DNA of 64,000 nucleotides, taken from Dehalococcoidia bacterium. GTDB lineage: Bacteria; Chloroflexota; Dehalococcoidia; Tepidiformales; Tepidiformaceae. The notes below the pieces were generated by a model. The model saw nothing but the letters and a program-made list of their open reading frames with translations. It had not been told where the DNA came from and did not search any database. Below, piece by piece: positions 51,787 through 60,789 of this stretch (its first letter is position 1; the number at the start of each line of letters is the position of its first letter). A program made the translations under genes and the position numbers. The stretch spans positions 1-64,000 of the forward strand of contig JADYYG010000026.1 in assembly GCA_020853755.1 (NCBI GenBank), read 5' to 3'.

Positions 51787-51823
51787 GTCAGCGGACCCCC
51801 GGCGAGGGGTAGAGTACCCGCCG

Positions 51824-52555
51824 ATGACTGACCTCGACCTCCGCTTCATCGGCACCGGCAACGCCTTCGCCCCCGGCGGGCTGTGCTGGAACGGGTTCGT
51901 CCTCGAAGGGCGCTACCTGTTCGAAGCGCCGCCCCAGGCCCTCCAGTCGCTCAACGCGATGAAGATCGACGCCAACGACCTCGACGCAGTCGTCCTCAGC
52001 CACCACCACGGCGACCACTTCCTTGGCCTGCCGTTCCTGTTCCTGCAGTGGAAGTACAGCAAGCGGACACGCCCGGTGCGAATCATCGGACCGCGTGGCA
52101 CGAAGGAACTCGCCACCCAGATTGGCCGGCAGGTGTACCCGGGGCTCTTCGACACCCGCTTCGAAGTCGAATGGGACGAGCTCACCGGCGGCGAGGTGGC
52201 AACAGCCGGCGCCCTGAAGGTTTTTGCGGCCAACGTGAAGCACGACCAGCGGCTTTCGGGCACGCTCGGGTTCGGCATCGAAATCGCCGGCCGGCGCCTC
52301 GGTTATACCGGTGACAGCGCGCTTTGCGACGCTGTGCTCGACCTCGCGCGTGACTCTGAGGTGCTCGTGAGCGAGTGCGCTTCTGTGGACGAGACGGTGG
52401 ATGTGCACATGAACCTGCGCGACGACGTCCCCGTGGTTCGTGCCGCGATGAAGCCGGAAGCGCGTCTCATCCTCACCCACCTCGGGCCGGGAGTGGCCGC
52501 CGAGGGCCTTCACGGGGTCGAAGTTGCTCGGGACTTCGGGGTCTACCGCATCTGA
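51824..52555 (+). CDS. MBL-fold metallo-hydrolase (RNase Z-like)
   Basis: 243-residue metallo-beta-lactamase-fold hydrolase. The zinc motif is 'LSHHHGDHFLGLPFL' (H60, H62, D64, H65), with further ligand regions 'LGYTGDSALCD' and 'LILTHLGPG'. The architecture is close to RNase Z or PqsE/phosphodiesterase-like members, but the exosite arm of tRNase Z is missing, so an RNA role is not assured. It is divergent from argC and 39 bases before the thiolase gene, which may share its transcript. Confidence 0.88.
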   Translation: MTDLDLRFIGTGNAFAPGGLCWNGFVLEGRYLFEAPPQALQSLNAMKIDANDLDAVVLSHHHGDHFLGLPFLFLQWKYSKRTRPVRIIGPRGTKELATQIGRQVYPGLFDTRFEVEWDELTGGEVATAGALKVFAANVKHDQRLSGTLGFGIEIAGRRLGYTGDSALCDAVLDLARDSEVLVSECASVDETVDVHMNLRDDVPVVRAAMKPEARLILTHLGPGVAAEGLHGVEVARDFGVYRI

Positions 52556-52594
52556 GCCGCGCCGGTAGAATCGCCCGCAAAGGAGCCGTTACGA

Positions 52595-53782
52595 ATGGCA
52601 CACCCAATGCGCGGCGCGACCGCAATCACCGGTTTCGGGATGACCCCGATGGGGCGCATCTACAAGTCGACGATGGAGTTGGCAGCCGATGCGACCCGGA
52701 CAGCCCTCGCTGACGCGGGGCTGAAGAAGGATCAGGTTGATGGCCTGCTGATCAATGCCGGCATCACCGGCACCACCGGCGGCGGGCTCACCCTTGGCCT
52801 GCAGAACTACCTCGGCATGGGGAACCTGCGCCTGCTGAACCACATGAATGCCGCCGGTTCGACCGCCGCACAAATGGTGCAGTACGCGTCGCTCGCGATT
52901 GCCGCGGGGATGGCGAATCACGTCCTCTGCGTCTTCGCCGACGCGCCGCTCAAGGATGGGTCCTCGGCCGGTGCTGCGTACGGTGGCAGCGCCCGCAGTC
53001 CCCAGCGCCCGCGAGGCATGTCGGCCCTCTTCCCGGCTTCGGGCTATTACGGCGCGAACACCCCCTATGCGCTCGCCGCCCGCCGTCACATGGCCACGTA
53101 CGGAACCACCCAGGACCAACTGGGGACGATCGCTGTCGGCCAGCGCCAATGGGCAACCCGGAACCCGCTCGCCCAGATGCGCGACCCGATCACCCTCGAG
53201 GACTACCACAACTCGCGCTGGATCATCGAGCCGCTCCACCTGCTCGACTGCTGCCTGGTTTCGAACGGCGCGGTCGCGGTCATCGTGAGTTCGGCCGCAG
53301 CGGCGAAGGATATGCCACAGCCGCCGGTCTATGTGTGGGGAATGGGCCAGGGTCATCCCGGCGACAGCAACCGCACCGGCAGTGACTGGGAGACCGAGAC
53401 GGGCGCGAAAGCCGCAGCCCAGACCGCTTACGCGATGGCCGGCGTCGGCCCCGGCGACATCACCTGCGCCCAGTTGTACGACTGCTACACCTACACCGTG
53501 CTCGTCACTCTCGAGGACTACGGCTTCTGCAAGAAGGGCGAAGGCGGCCCGTTCGTCGAAGACGGAAAGCTTGGCCCCGGGGGTTCGCTCCCGACGAACA
53601 CCGGCGGCGGCGAGCTTTCCGCGTACTACATGTGGGGCATGACCCCGCTCAGCGAGGCGATCATCCAGGGGCGTGGCCACGGCGGCGACCGCCAGGTGAA
53701 GAACGACGTCATCCTCGCAACCGGAAACGGGGGCAGCCTGAGCTACCACGCCTGCCTCATCCTCAGCCCACACGCGAATTGA
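52595..53782 (+). CDS. Thiolase-fold (SCPx/lipid-transfer-like) protein, second copy
   Basis: 395-residue thiolase-superfamily protein, paralogous to the one at 24516. The nucleophile region reads 'NAAGSTAAQMVQYASLAI', so Ser (S89) or Gly replaces the Cys found in the other copy; a standard thiolytic mechanism is therefore unlikely. The C-terminal part has 'TNTGGGELSAYYMWGMTPL' and 'ATGNGGSLSYHACLIL'. It pairs with the DUF35 gene 8 bases downstream; homologous pairs can work as retro-aldolases. 'MRGATAITGFGMTPMGRIYKST' is a typical start for the group. Confidence 0.88.
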   Translation: MAHPMRGATAITGFGMTPMGRIYKSTMELAADATRTALADAGLKKDQVDGLLINAGITGTTGGGLTLGLQNYLGMGNLRLLNHMNAAGSTAAQMVQYASLAIAAGMANHVLCVFADAPLKDGSSAGAAYGGSARSPQRPRGMSALFPASGYYGANTPYALAARRHMATYGTTQDQLGTIAVGQRQWATRNPLAQMRDPITLEDYHNSRWIIEPLHLLDCCLVSNGAVAVIVSSAAAAKDMPQPPVYVWGMGQGHPGDSNRTGSDWETETGAKAAAQTAYAMAGVGPGDITCAQLYDCYTYTVLVTLEDYGFCKKGEGGPFVEDGKLGPGGSLPTNTGGGELSAYYMWGMTPLSEAIIQGRGHGGDRQVKNDVILATGNGGSLSYHACLILSPHAN

Positions 53783-53790
53783 GGGAACCG

Positions 53791-54195
53791 ATGTCTGAAT
53801 ACCTGAAACCCCTGCCCGAAGCCGACGCCGCCTCGCAGCCATTCTGGGACGGCGCCATGGAGGGCCGCCTCGTCCTGATGAAGTGCTCCGACTGCGGCCA
53901 ATGGCGTCTTCCGTCACGCGCCCATTGCGACAACTGCCTCTCCGAGTCCTTCACCTGGGAAACGGCGAGCGGCGGCGGCACGGTCCGCACCTTTGGGGTG
54001 ATGTGGCAGAAGTACCAGCCCGGCTGGGCCGCGGAGACTCCTTACAACGTGACCATCGTCGAACTCGACGAAGGGCCACGGCTGCCGACGAATGTCATCG
54101 GGATTTCGAATGAAAACATCCGTGTTGGCATGCGCGTGAAGGTCGATTTCGAGAAACATGAAGATGTGGCATTGCCGAAATTCCGGCCAGTCTGA
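53791..54195 (+). CDS. DUF35 OB-fold protein with intact zinc ribbon (thiolase partner)
   Basis: 134-residue partner of the upstream thiolase-like protein. It has an N-terminal helix ('PEADAASQPFWDGAMEGRL'), a rubredoxin-like zinc ribbon with two C-x2-C pairs ('KCSDCGQWRLPSRAHCDNC') and an OB fold ('SGGGTVRTFGVMWQKYQPG', 'VTIVELDEGPRLPTNVIG'). The ATG at 53791 is 8 bases after the thiolase stop with GAGGGAACC upstream; the track ORF starts too early. The copy at 24099 lacks the Cys residues. Confidence 0.9.
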   Translation: MSEYLKPLPEADAASQPFWDGAMEGRLVLMKCSDCGQWRLPSRAHCDNCLSESFTWETASGGGTVRTFGVMWQKYQPGWAAETPYNVTIVELDEGPRLPTNVIGISNENIRVGMRVKVDFEKHEDVALPKFRPV

Positions 54196-54219
54196 GGTCA
54201 AATGAATCTTGCTTCACGT

Positions 54220-54239
54220 AAGTCACGTTGTTATGACTT
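54220..54239. promoter_or_regulatory. Inverted repeat upstream of the VOC gene, possible operator
   Basis: AAGTCA-N8-TGACTT in an AT-richer intergenic region, followed by promoter-like TTGACC (54255) and TATAGT (54267) elements that are not at normal spacing to each other. It may be the operator of the VOC gene at 54303. Confidence 0.3.
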
Positions 54240-54302
54240 GTTTCTGCAAACTACTTGACCTTTCGTTATAGTAATCCCTCTTCCGGGGAGAAAGGGCGCC
54301 CG

Positions 54303-54707
54303 ATGACTGCGAACCCCTCCTTCGGCGTAACCCTGTGGGCCACCGATGTCTTCGCCCTTGCGGACTTCCTGGTGGCGGTAGCGGGGATGGCCGTGGAGCA
54401 GCGGCACCCCGGTTTCGCGGCGCTCTCACGCGAGGGCGTCGCGATCCAGGTCCACGACGACGAGTCGTTCCGAGGGCACCCGTGGTACGACGCGCTCCGG
54501 CGCGAAGGCGTCGCGCGCGGAATCGGGGCAGAGCTGCGCTTCGAAGTGGATTCGACCGATGCTGCTTATTCCGAGGCGATCCGGCGGGGCGCCATCGCGA
54601 TCGCACCCCCTTACGAGTACGAGGGCACGCGCGAGTGTCTTGTCATGGGGCCTGACGGTTATGTAGTAAGCCTATGGCAGGCATGGAACCTTTCGACATC
54701 ACCCTGA
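54303..54707 (+). CDS. VOC-family protein (glyoxalase/dioxygenase fold)
   Basis: 134 residues from the ATG at 54303. Two beta-alpha-beta-beta-beta modules are suggested by 'FGVTLWATDVFALADFLVAVAGM' and 'GAELRFEVDSTDAAYSEAIRRG', ending in 'CLVMGPDGYVVSLWQAW', the usual C-terminal strand with the last metal-ligand region. Substrate and metal are unknown; the family includes glyoxalases, antibiotic-resistance and ring-cleavage enzymes. It has its own AT-rich upstream region. Confidence 0.82.
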   Translation: MTANPSFGVTLWATDVFALADFLVAVAGMAVEQRHPGFAALSREGVAIQVHDDESFRGHPWYDALRREGVARGIGAELRFEVDSTDAAYSEAIRRGAIAIAPPYEYEGTRECLVMGPDGYVVSLWQAWNLSTSP

Positions 54708-54756
54708 AATCGGTCGTCTTTGACCGAACCTGTGCCGATCCTTCTGATACGGTGGT

Positions 54757-54772
54757 TGTGAAAGCACGCACA
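54757..54772. promoter_or_regulatory. CRP/FNR-like palindrome upstream of the 65-aa gene
   Basis: TGTGA-aagcac-GCACA, the same form as the site at 13734. It lies 26 bases before the ATG at 54798 and about 30 bases after TTGACC at 54720; with a weak -10 (TGATAC at 54745) the site would cover the start point and so block rather than activate transcription. Confidence 0.35.
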
Positions 54773-54797
54773 ATCAAACTCAGGAGGAGCCTTCACC

Positions 54798-54995
54798 ATG
54801 TTCAACCAACCTTACGCCCTCCAGCACATGACCCCCGGTGAGCCCACCCCCGCGGCACTCCACCGCGAGGAGTATTACCACGGTCAGCCTGCACCAGTCC
54901 GCACCGCGAAGCCGGTCATCGACTCCCGCATGCAGCGCCGCGCGCGCCTGCTCCGCGCCCAGATGATCACCGCGGTCGGCCGCTACTTCGCCTGA
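54798..54995 (+). CDS. Small hypothetical protein (65 aa)
   Basis: The ATG follows AGGAGGAG at 8 bases, one of the best ribosome binding sites in the window. The product 'MFNQPYALQHMTPGEPTPAAL...' has a Pro-rich polar N-terminus and a basic helical C-terminus ('MQRRARLLRAQMITAVGRYFA'). I recognise no family. It forms a complete unit: CRP-like site, ribosome binding site, ORF and a strong terminator 25 bases after the stop. It resembles in layout, though not clearly in sequence, the small gene at 14411. Probably highly expressed and regulated. Confidence 0.65.
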   Translation: MFNQPYALQHMTPGEPTPAALHREEYYHGQPAPVRTAKPVIDSRMQRRARLLRAQMITAVGRYFA

Positions 54996-55020
54996 TCTGA
55001 ACAGCGGCTAAGAGACAGCG

Positions 55021-55046
55021 AACGCCCCCGAGAACTCGGGGGCGTT
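55021..55046. terminator. Intrinsic terminator after the 65-aa gene
   Basis: AACGCCCCCGAG-aa-CTCGGGGGCGTT is a perfect 12-base-pair stem followed by CTGCGTT. It separates the small gene from the convergent SDR gene. Confidence 0.8.
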
Positions 55047-55065
55047 CTGCGTTGTGAGGTAGCCC

Positions 55066-55848
55066 TCACCAGGCTGTCCAGCCTCCGTCCACCATCAGGG
55101 TGTGGCCCGTGACGTAGTCGCTGGCCGCACTCGCGAGGAAGATGACGGCCCCCGCTAACTCGTGCGGTTGGCCCCAGCGGCCCATGGGCGTTCGCCCGGT
55201 GATGAACGCGTGGCGCTCCGGGTCTTCGAATAACGGCCTCGTCAGATCGGTCTCGAAGTAGGTCGGGCCGATGGCGTTGACCTGCACGTTGTGCGGCGCC
55301 CACTCGATCGCGAGCACTTTCGTCAGTTGTTCGACCCCGCCCTTCGAGCTGGCGTACGCCGCCTGGTTGGCCAGCGCCACCCTTCCGAGGATGCTCGAAA
55401 TGTTGATGACCTTGCCGCTCCCCTGATCGACGAGCTTGCGGCCAACGGCTCGGGCGCAGTGGAAGTAGCCTTCGAGGTTCGTCGCGAGAACCTGCCGGTA
55501 CTCCTCCGCGGTTAGCTCGAGCACGGGCTTGCGAACGTTGACCCCGGCGTTATTCACGAGGATGTCGATGCGGCCAAGCCGTTCCACCGCCCCGCTGGCG
55601 AGTCGCTCGCAGTCGTGCGGGTCCGTGATGTCGGCCGTGATCGCCACGGCTCGCCGGCCCAGCGCCTGCACCTCAGTGCGAAGCGACTCGATCTCCCCGG
55701 GGGTACGGCTCGCCGCCACGATGTCCGCGCCCGCGGCGGCGAGGGCAAGCGCCATCGAGCGGCCAAGCCCTCGCCCGGCGCCGGTGACCACCGCTACCCG
55801 GCCCGTCAGGTCGAACAGTTGGACGCCGCGCAGTTCTTCGACAGCCAT
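55066..55848 (-). CDS. Short-chain dehydrogenase/reductase (SDR)
   Basis: 260-residue classical SDR oxidoreductase. Cofactor motif 'VVTGAGRGLGRS' (T22-x3-G-x-G) and catalytic S152, Y165 and K169 ('NISSILGRV...YASSKGG') are all present; 'NNAG' and the C-terminal 'DYVTGHTLMVDGGW' are standard. The pattern is close to gluconate 5-dehydrogenase and 3-oxoacyl-ACP reductase-like enzymes; the substrate is unknown. It lies 29 bases after the ABC permease gene on the same strand, but may be unrelated to it. Confidence 0.93.
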   Translation of the reverse strand: MAVEELRGVQLFDLTGRVAVVTGAGRGLGRSMALALAAAGADIVAASRTPGEIESLRTEVQALGRRAVAITADITDPHDCERLASGAVERLGRIDILVNNAGVNVRKPVLELTAEEYRQVLATNLEGYFHCARAVGRKLVDQGSGKVINISSILGRVALANQAAYASSKGGVEQLTKVLAIEWAPHNVQVNAIGPTYFETDLTRPLFEDPERHAFITGRTPMGRWGQPHELAGAVIFLASAASDYVTGHTLMVDGGWTAW

Positions 55849-55877
55849 CGGAGCCGAAGTCTACTCGCGCGGGTGCG

Positions 55878-58800
55878 CTACTCGTAGCGCAGCGCCTCCG
55901 CAACCGGAATGCGTGAAGCCGACCGCGCGGGGAGGAAGGTCATCACCATGGAGGCGACAAACGCGATGCCGCAAATGATGGCAAGGTTCAACCAGGGCAC
56001 GATGAACCCGACGCCCTTCGTCTCTTCGCCGAATTCACCCGTTACGAACAGCACCCATGCGAGCGAGAGCCCGAGCACGAGACCGAGAAGGATGCCGGAC
56101 AGCGCGATGAACCCCGATTCGAAGAGGAAACTCAGCGCGACCATGCTCCGCTGGTAGCCGATGGCACGGAGCATCCCGATCTGCTGACGCCGTTCGACGA
56201 CCGCCCGCGAGGCGATAACGGCCAGGGCCGCGATGCCGACGATGAGCCCAAGGCCCATGAACCCCTGGAACACGAGGATGAACCCGTTCTGCATCGCCTG
56301 CTGCTCATCGAGCAGGTCCTGGAGCGAGTTCGCCGAGGCCTGCACCATCGCCGCCTCCAACGTCTTCGCATACGCCTTCGCATCGACCCCCGGGTTGAGG
56401 GCGAGATAGAATCGCTGGCCCTTCGCATCGGGGAAGGCTGATTCGAATGTCTGTTCCGGGATGACGATTCCCGTCGCGAAATCCACGGTGCCGAGGCCGA
56501 AAAAGGTGTCCGCGGACTCGCTCATCTGGGCGATGACGGTCACCGTCGTCACCTTGTCGCTGCCGGGGTCGTGCAGTTGCAGCTGGAACGGTTCGAAGCC
56601 GTCCTCTACCGGCTTCAGGCGCAGCAGGTCTGCCGGGCCGCCGCCGCCGAATCCCTGGGGCGGCACCGTAACGGCTGCCGGGATCACGGCCAGCGAAGGA
56701 TCCTTCGCCAGCGCCTGCCAGACCTGGGCATCCGACGCGTATCCCTTCGCGTACATCTTCATCGTGACCTTATTGGTCTCGATAAACCGGGGATCGACGC
56801 CGAACACGGTGTACGGACTCCAGGGAGCGACGACCCGGTTCCCGTTGTCGTCCTCTTTGTTCTTGAACCCGTCCTTGTTGCCAACCTCGGCCTCGGTTGC
56901 ATCGGCGACGCGCACCTCGCCGAAGTCCTTCACTTTGCTGAAGTCGCCGCCGCCGTTCTCAACGGCCGCTTTCAGGTCCGGAATCTGGTTGTTCGGGTTC
57001 ACATCGATGACGGCGTCGTAGCCGCCCTTCGTATCCGAATTGAGGAAGAGCGCGCTGAAGTTGGTGTTGATCGCCGCCATCATGACGAGCGAGAACATGA
57101 TCAGCCCGATCATCGCCATCGTCATACCGGTTCGGAAGCGTGAGGTAAGTGGGTAAGCGACACCGGTCTTGAGTGCCGGCACCACCCTGCCGAAGCGCGA
57201 GCCAAGGCTGGCAATCGCGGGAAGCACGATGTCGGCGTTGTACACCATGATGAACGTGCCGCAGGTCACCATGACCATCCCACTCAGGAAGAAGAGTTCG
57301 ATCCCGCCGGTGAGCGGGCCGGTAATGGGTTCGGTGACGCTCGACGGCATGTACCAGATGACCAGCAGAAGCGCGCTCACCGCCGTGAAGGAAAGGCGCT
57401 CGGCAATCCCGAAGTAGCGCAGAGTCACCGCAAGCCAGAGGCCCAGCAGCGAGACGCCGAGCAGGAAGAAGAATGATGAGTTGTGGTCGAGGCCGCCATG
57501 GGTGAGCGCGACGCCCGCGATGCCGAGTGCGGCAGCGACCCCGGCACTCCAGGCGACCTGGGTCCGCCACGTCTGCAAAAGAACTGCGATGAACGCGACG
57601 GGCCACACCACCAGGGCCGCCACCTGGAGCCAGCGCGGGAGCGCCGCCGGCTTCCGGTCGCGGACAAGAACCACGAGGCCCACCGCAATCCAGTAGGGCA
57701 CAAGAATGAGCAACCAACCCACGACCGGAAGCACGAGGCCGAGGATCCACGGCCAGCGAGGGACACCTTCGTTCGTCCGGCGTTCTCGCGGGGCTGCTAC
57801 GTTCGCGTTTCGGAGCGCGTAGAACCAGGGCGAGACCAACCCAACCGCGACAAGCGGCGCACCGAGCATCATCCCTGGAGCACGGAAGAAGAAGAGCGAG
57901 AACCCGAGTGGCAGCGCCAGCGCAGCAATCCCGTTGATGACCGCACGGTAGTAGCCCTTCCACGTGGCAGCCTCCGGGTTCACCGGGTGCGATTCGGGGA
58001 GGTCCCGAATCGCGGCGGTAATGTTCAAACGGCTCGCCCGCCACGAACTAATGAAGATCACGAGGAAGGTGGCGATGACTCCCAGGCAGAACGCGACAAC
58101 CAGGCTTCGCAGCGTGAAGGTCACCGTCAGGTTGAGGCCGAGGTTGTCGCCGGCGAACGCCTTCAGGATCCCGACCATTGCGAAGGTCACGCCCATCCCG
58201 GCGAACAGCCCAACGATGGCCGCGCCAAGGTCATAGCCCATCCCCTCGGCAAGGAACGATTCAACAAGTTGGCGGCGCTTCGCCCCAACCGCCCGCGCCA
58301 TCCCCATCTCTGGCTTTCGCTCGGCTGCCAGCATTACGAAGATGAGGAAGATGAGCAGGATGCCAGCCGCGATGCTGAATAGCCCAAACACTACGAACAC
58401 CGTGGTGAACGCCGCGCCGATCAGTTCGGCGAACTTCACGAGGTTCTTCTTGAGTGGCGTGATCTCGTAATTCGTGTCGCGAAGCAGCGGCTTGAACTTG
58501 GCCACCGCGGCATCAGAGCGATCCATCCCCGACTTCACGCCGCCGTGGTTGGAGATCAGCACCGCATCGGCATTCTGGCCTCGGCCGGTAAGTTCGGCGA
58601 GCGTTTCGAAGCTGACGGCAGCACCGTGCTTGGCGCTCGGGTCGGCGGCGCCAGAAAGCGCCCCGGCCGGGACGATCGCGGTGACGGTGAACGCTACAGG
58701 CTCGCCTTTTTCATACAGGGTGACGGTGTCGCCAACCTTCGCGTCGATCTCTTCCGCGAGGTCCTTGTTCACGGCGATTTCGTTCCCGCTCAGCGTCACC

Positions 58801-59330
58801 GGCTTGCCCGACAGGTCGGTCAGTCCCCCGAGGGTCGCTGCATCGGCCGTACGGAAACCCACGACCCGGGCTGTTGGGTAGTTCAGCTTGGTCCGCGTAT
58901 TCACCACGGGGAGCGATTCGCGCTGGATCGGGACGATCGCCGCAATGTCGCTATCGCCTGCGAACTGCTTCTGCCACTCCTCCACCGTCGAAAGCGGGAT
59001 GACCTGCTGCTCTGGCGGCGCGGGATGGTTCTCGGCGTCCCACGAGACCCATTCGTCCGTCCGCCCGAGGATGTCGTAGACCTCAGCGGTCACGGACGTC
59101 GTCAACGTGTCCCCGGTGCCGAATGCGGCGCTCATGATGAGCGTCGACAGCATGAGGCCAACAACGATGAGCGCGGTCTGCGCCTTCCGTCGCGGGATGT
59201 TGCGGAGACCCATCTTGAACATCACCGGGTTTCGCCAGGCAATGAGGGCCACGAGCACGAAGATCGCCGCCGTCACCACGAGGCAGACGGCGGCGATGGT
59301 GTTCATCGAGACGCCGAACAGTTCGTTCAT
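55878..59330 (-). CDS. ABC transporter permease with two FtsX/MacB-type modules
   Basis: 1150-residue membrane protein, the permease of an exporter of the MacB/LolCDE superfamily. N-terminal half: two helices at about 9-70 ('QTALIVVGLMLSTLIMSAAFGTG'), a MacB-type extracytoplasmic domain (about 70-300) and an FtsX triple helix (about 305-440). A hydrophobic middle (about 470-720) carries several extra helices and short charged loops. The second half repeats helix, extracytoplasmic domain (about 770-1000) and a final FtsX triple helix ending 'SRIPVAEALRYE'. It may export lipids, peptides or lipoproteins, or act in envelope signalling. The ATPase gene is 18 bases upstream. Confidence 0.9.
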   Translation of the reverse strand: MNELFGVSMNTIAAVCLVVTAAIFVLVALIAWRNPVMFKMGLRNIPRRKAQTALIVVGLMLSTLIMSAAFGTGDTLTTSVTAEVYDILGRTDEWVSWDAENHPAPPEQQVIPLSTVEEWQKQFAGDSDIAAIVPIQRESLPVVNTRTKLNYPTARVVGFRTADAATLGGLTDLSGKPVTLSGNEIAVNKDLAEEIDAKVGDTVTLYEKGEPVAFTVTAIVPAGALSGAADPSAKHGAAVSFETLAELTGRGQNADAVLISNHGGVKSGMDRSDAAVAKFKPLLRDTNYEITPLKKNLVKFAELIGAAFTTVFVVFGLFSIAAGILLIFLIFVMLAAERKPEMGMARAVGAKRRQLVESFLAEGMGYDLGAAIVGLFAGMGVTFAMVGILKAFAGDNLGLNLTVTFTLRSLVVAFCLGVIATFLVIFISSWRASRLNITAAIRDLPESHPVNPEAATWKGYYRAVINGIAALALPLGFSLFFFRAPGMMLGAPLVAVGLVSPWFYALRNANVAAPRERRTNEGVPRWPWILGLVLPVVGWLLILVPYWIAVGLVVLVRDRKPAALPRWLQVAALVVWPVAFIAVLLQTWRTQVAWSAGVAAALGIAGVALTHGGLDHNSSFFFLLGVSLLGLWLAVTLRYFGIAERLSFTAVSALLLVIWYMPSSVTEPITGPLTGGIELFFLSGMVMVTCGTFIMVYNADIVLPAIASLGSRFGRVVPALKTGVAYPLTSRFRTGMTMAMIGLIMFSLVMMAAINTNFSALFLNSDTKGGYDAVIDVNPNNQIPDLKAAVENGGGDFSKVKDFGEVRVADATEAEVGNKDGFKNKEDDNGNRVVAPWSPYTVFGVDPRFIETNKVTMKMYAKGYASDAQVWQALAKDPSLAVIPAAVTVPPQGFGGGGPADLLRLKPVEDGFEPFQLQLHDPGSDKVTTVTVIAQMSESADTFFGLGTVDFATGIVIPEQTFESAFPDAKGQRFYLALNPGVDAKAYAKTLEAAMVQASANSLQDLLDEQQAMQNGFILVFQGFMGLGLIVGIAALAVIASRAVVERRQQIGMLRAIGYQRSMVALSFLFESGFIALSGILLGLVLGLSLAWVLFVTGEFGEETKGVGFIVPWLNLAIICGIAFVASMVMTFLPARSASRIPVAEALRYE

Positions 59331-59348
59331 CGCACCCTCCCCCGGGGC

Positions 59349-60095
59349 TTAGTGGCCCGCTGCGGCCGCTACCATCACCGCCTGGCTGTCCTCGCGCAGG
59401 ATCACACCGTCGGCCATGTGGATGGTGCGATGGCACCGCGCCGCGACCTTCGGGTCGTGTGTGACGATGACGCAGGCCTGGTGCTCGGAGCGATTGAGGT
59501 CAACGATCAGGTCCATAATTTCGTTCGCCGTCTGGCTGTCGAGCGCTCCCGTCGGCTCATCGGCCCAGACGATTGCGGGCCGGTTTACGAGCGCCCGGGC
59601 GATGGTTACCCGTTGCCGCTGACCGCCAGAGAGCTGCGATGGCCGCTGGTTCGCCCAATCCCGCAGGTGGACGCGGTCGAGCGCATCGAGTGCCATCTCC
59701 CGCGCCTGCCTTGGCCTCGTCCCGGAGACGATCAATGGCAGTTCGACGTTCTCAGCAGCCGTCAGCACCGGCAAGAGGTTGTACGTCTGGAAGACGAAGC
59801 CCATCGATTTCGCGCGAAATTCGGTCTTTCGGTCATCGGCCATGCGCGTGATGTCCTCACCGTTGATGAGGACCACGCCGGAATCGAAGTCATCGAGACC
59901 GGAGAGGCTGTTCAGCAGCGTGGTCTTCCCACAGCCGGACGGGCCCATGATGGCGACCATCTCGCCGCGGCGAACCTGGATGCTTACGCCCTTGAGGGCG
60001 CGCACCTGGACGACGCCGGTGTCGTACGTTTTCACGACATCCCGGGCTTCGATAATCACGTCGCCCAGCGGTTGCCGGCCATCGTTTTCGCTCAT
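59349..60095 (-). CDS. ABC transporter ATP-binding protein (MacB/LolD-type)
   Basis: 248-residue ATPase from the ATG at 60095 (GGGAGGT upstream); the track start is too early. Walker A '[11 protein letters not shown]' (residues 51-61), Q-loop '[10 protein letters not shown]', signature 'LSGGQRQRV', Walker B '[14 protein letters not shown]' and the switch His ('[13 protein letters not shown]') are complete. The '[17 protein letters not shown]' segment is typical of LolD/MacB-like subfamilies. It powers the large permease encoded 18 bases downstream. Confidence 0.95.
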   Translation of the reverse strand: MSENDGRQPLGDVIIEARDVVKTYDTGVVQVRALKGVSIQVRRGEMVAIMGPSGCGKTTLLNSLSGLDDFDSGVVLINGEDITRMADDRKTEFRAKSMGFVFQTYNLLPVLTAAENVELPLIVSGTRPRQAREMALDALDRVHLRDWANQRPSQLSGGQRQRVTIARALVNRPAIVWADEPTGALDSQTANEIMDLIVDLNRSEHQACVIVTHDPKVAARCHRTIHMADGVILREDSQAVMVAAAAGH

Positions 60096-60202
60096 TCGTA
60101 CCTCCCGGCCCAGGGCGAGCCTCGCAGCATTGTCCCGTGTGAAGGCGGCATGCGCCTCCCACTTTCGTAGGGGTTTCTTTCCCGAACCATCCGCTTGGAG
60201 TG

Positions 60203-60706
60203 TCACTCAGCGACGGTGATCGTCATTTCCTCGGCAACGCCATCGGCGTCGAAGCCCCACGCTCGCCAGCGCCGTGCTTCGGCAGGAAGTGCAATCAGAT
60301 CGAATTCGTAATGCGGCCGGCGTGCCAGGTCGAGCGTCGTCACGCCGTCGGGCCCCGCGGCCAGCACGCGGCCGTACATCTCTTCGGCGGCCCGGCAGAT
60401 TCGCTCAACATCGAACCCCATCGCTCCGTCCGGCCGGTAGGGCGCGAGGTAGGCCAGCGCCGTACGCAGGAGCCGTTCGCCGCCGATGTACTTCCCTCGC
60501 TGGAGGTGGACGAACGCCGCAGCCACCTGGATCAGACCCTTATAGAGGTCTCGAACGGGCCCCGTTTCGAGTTGCCAGACGTCCTCGAAGTGTTCGTGGC
60601 ACTCGAAGAAACGCTCGCTGTTGAAGTCGTCGCAGCCGAGGCGGAAGTTCCCCGGCACCGTGATGGTCTTCTGGACGAGGCGCTTCTTCGGAGCAGGCGA
60701 TGCCAT
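60203..60706 (-). CDS. DUF309 domain-containing protein
   Basis: 167-residue protein with the DUF309 signature '[18 protein letters not shown]', followed by '[27 protein letters not shown]'. The conserved Glu/His residues suggest metal binding, but no function is established for the family. It lies 107 bases upstream of the ABC ATPase on the same strand and divergent from the small membrane protein gene. Confidence 0.92.
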   Translation of the reverse strand: MASPAPKKRLVQKTITVPGNFRLGCDDFNSERFFECHEHFEDVWQLETGPVRDLYKGLIQVAAAFVHLQRGKYIGGERLLRTALAYLAPYRPDGAMGFDVERICRAAEEMYGRVLAAGPDGVTTLDLARRPHYEFDLIALPAEARRWRAWGFDADGVAEEMTITVAE

Positions 60707-60789
60707 CTGCCAAGCCTACCGCCCGTGAGCCCGCATGCACACAACCGCCCGGCGGGACACAATGCCTGAAGTCCCATTCGGAGCCCTCC

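Noticed and set aside
51770-51787. ArgR box
   Set aside because: The known ARG box has TGAA-N6-TTCA; here the spacing is N4, while TGTGA-N6-TCACA matches CRP/FNR exactly, so it was listed as the latter.
57483-58382. 299-residue plus-strand ORF within the ABC permease
   Set aside because: Antisense to a well-supported membrane protein; polar low-complexity translation.
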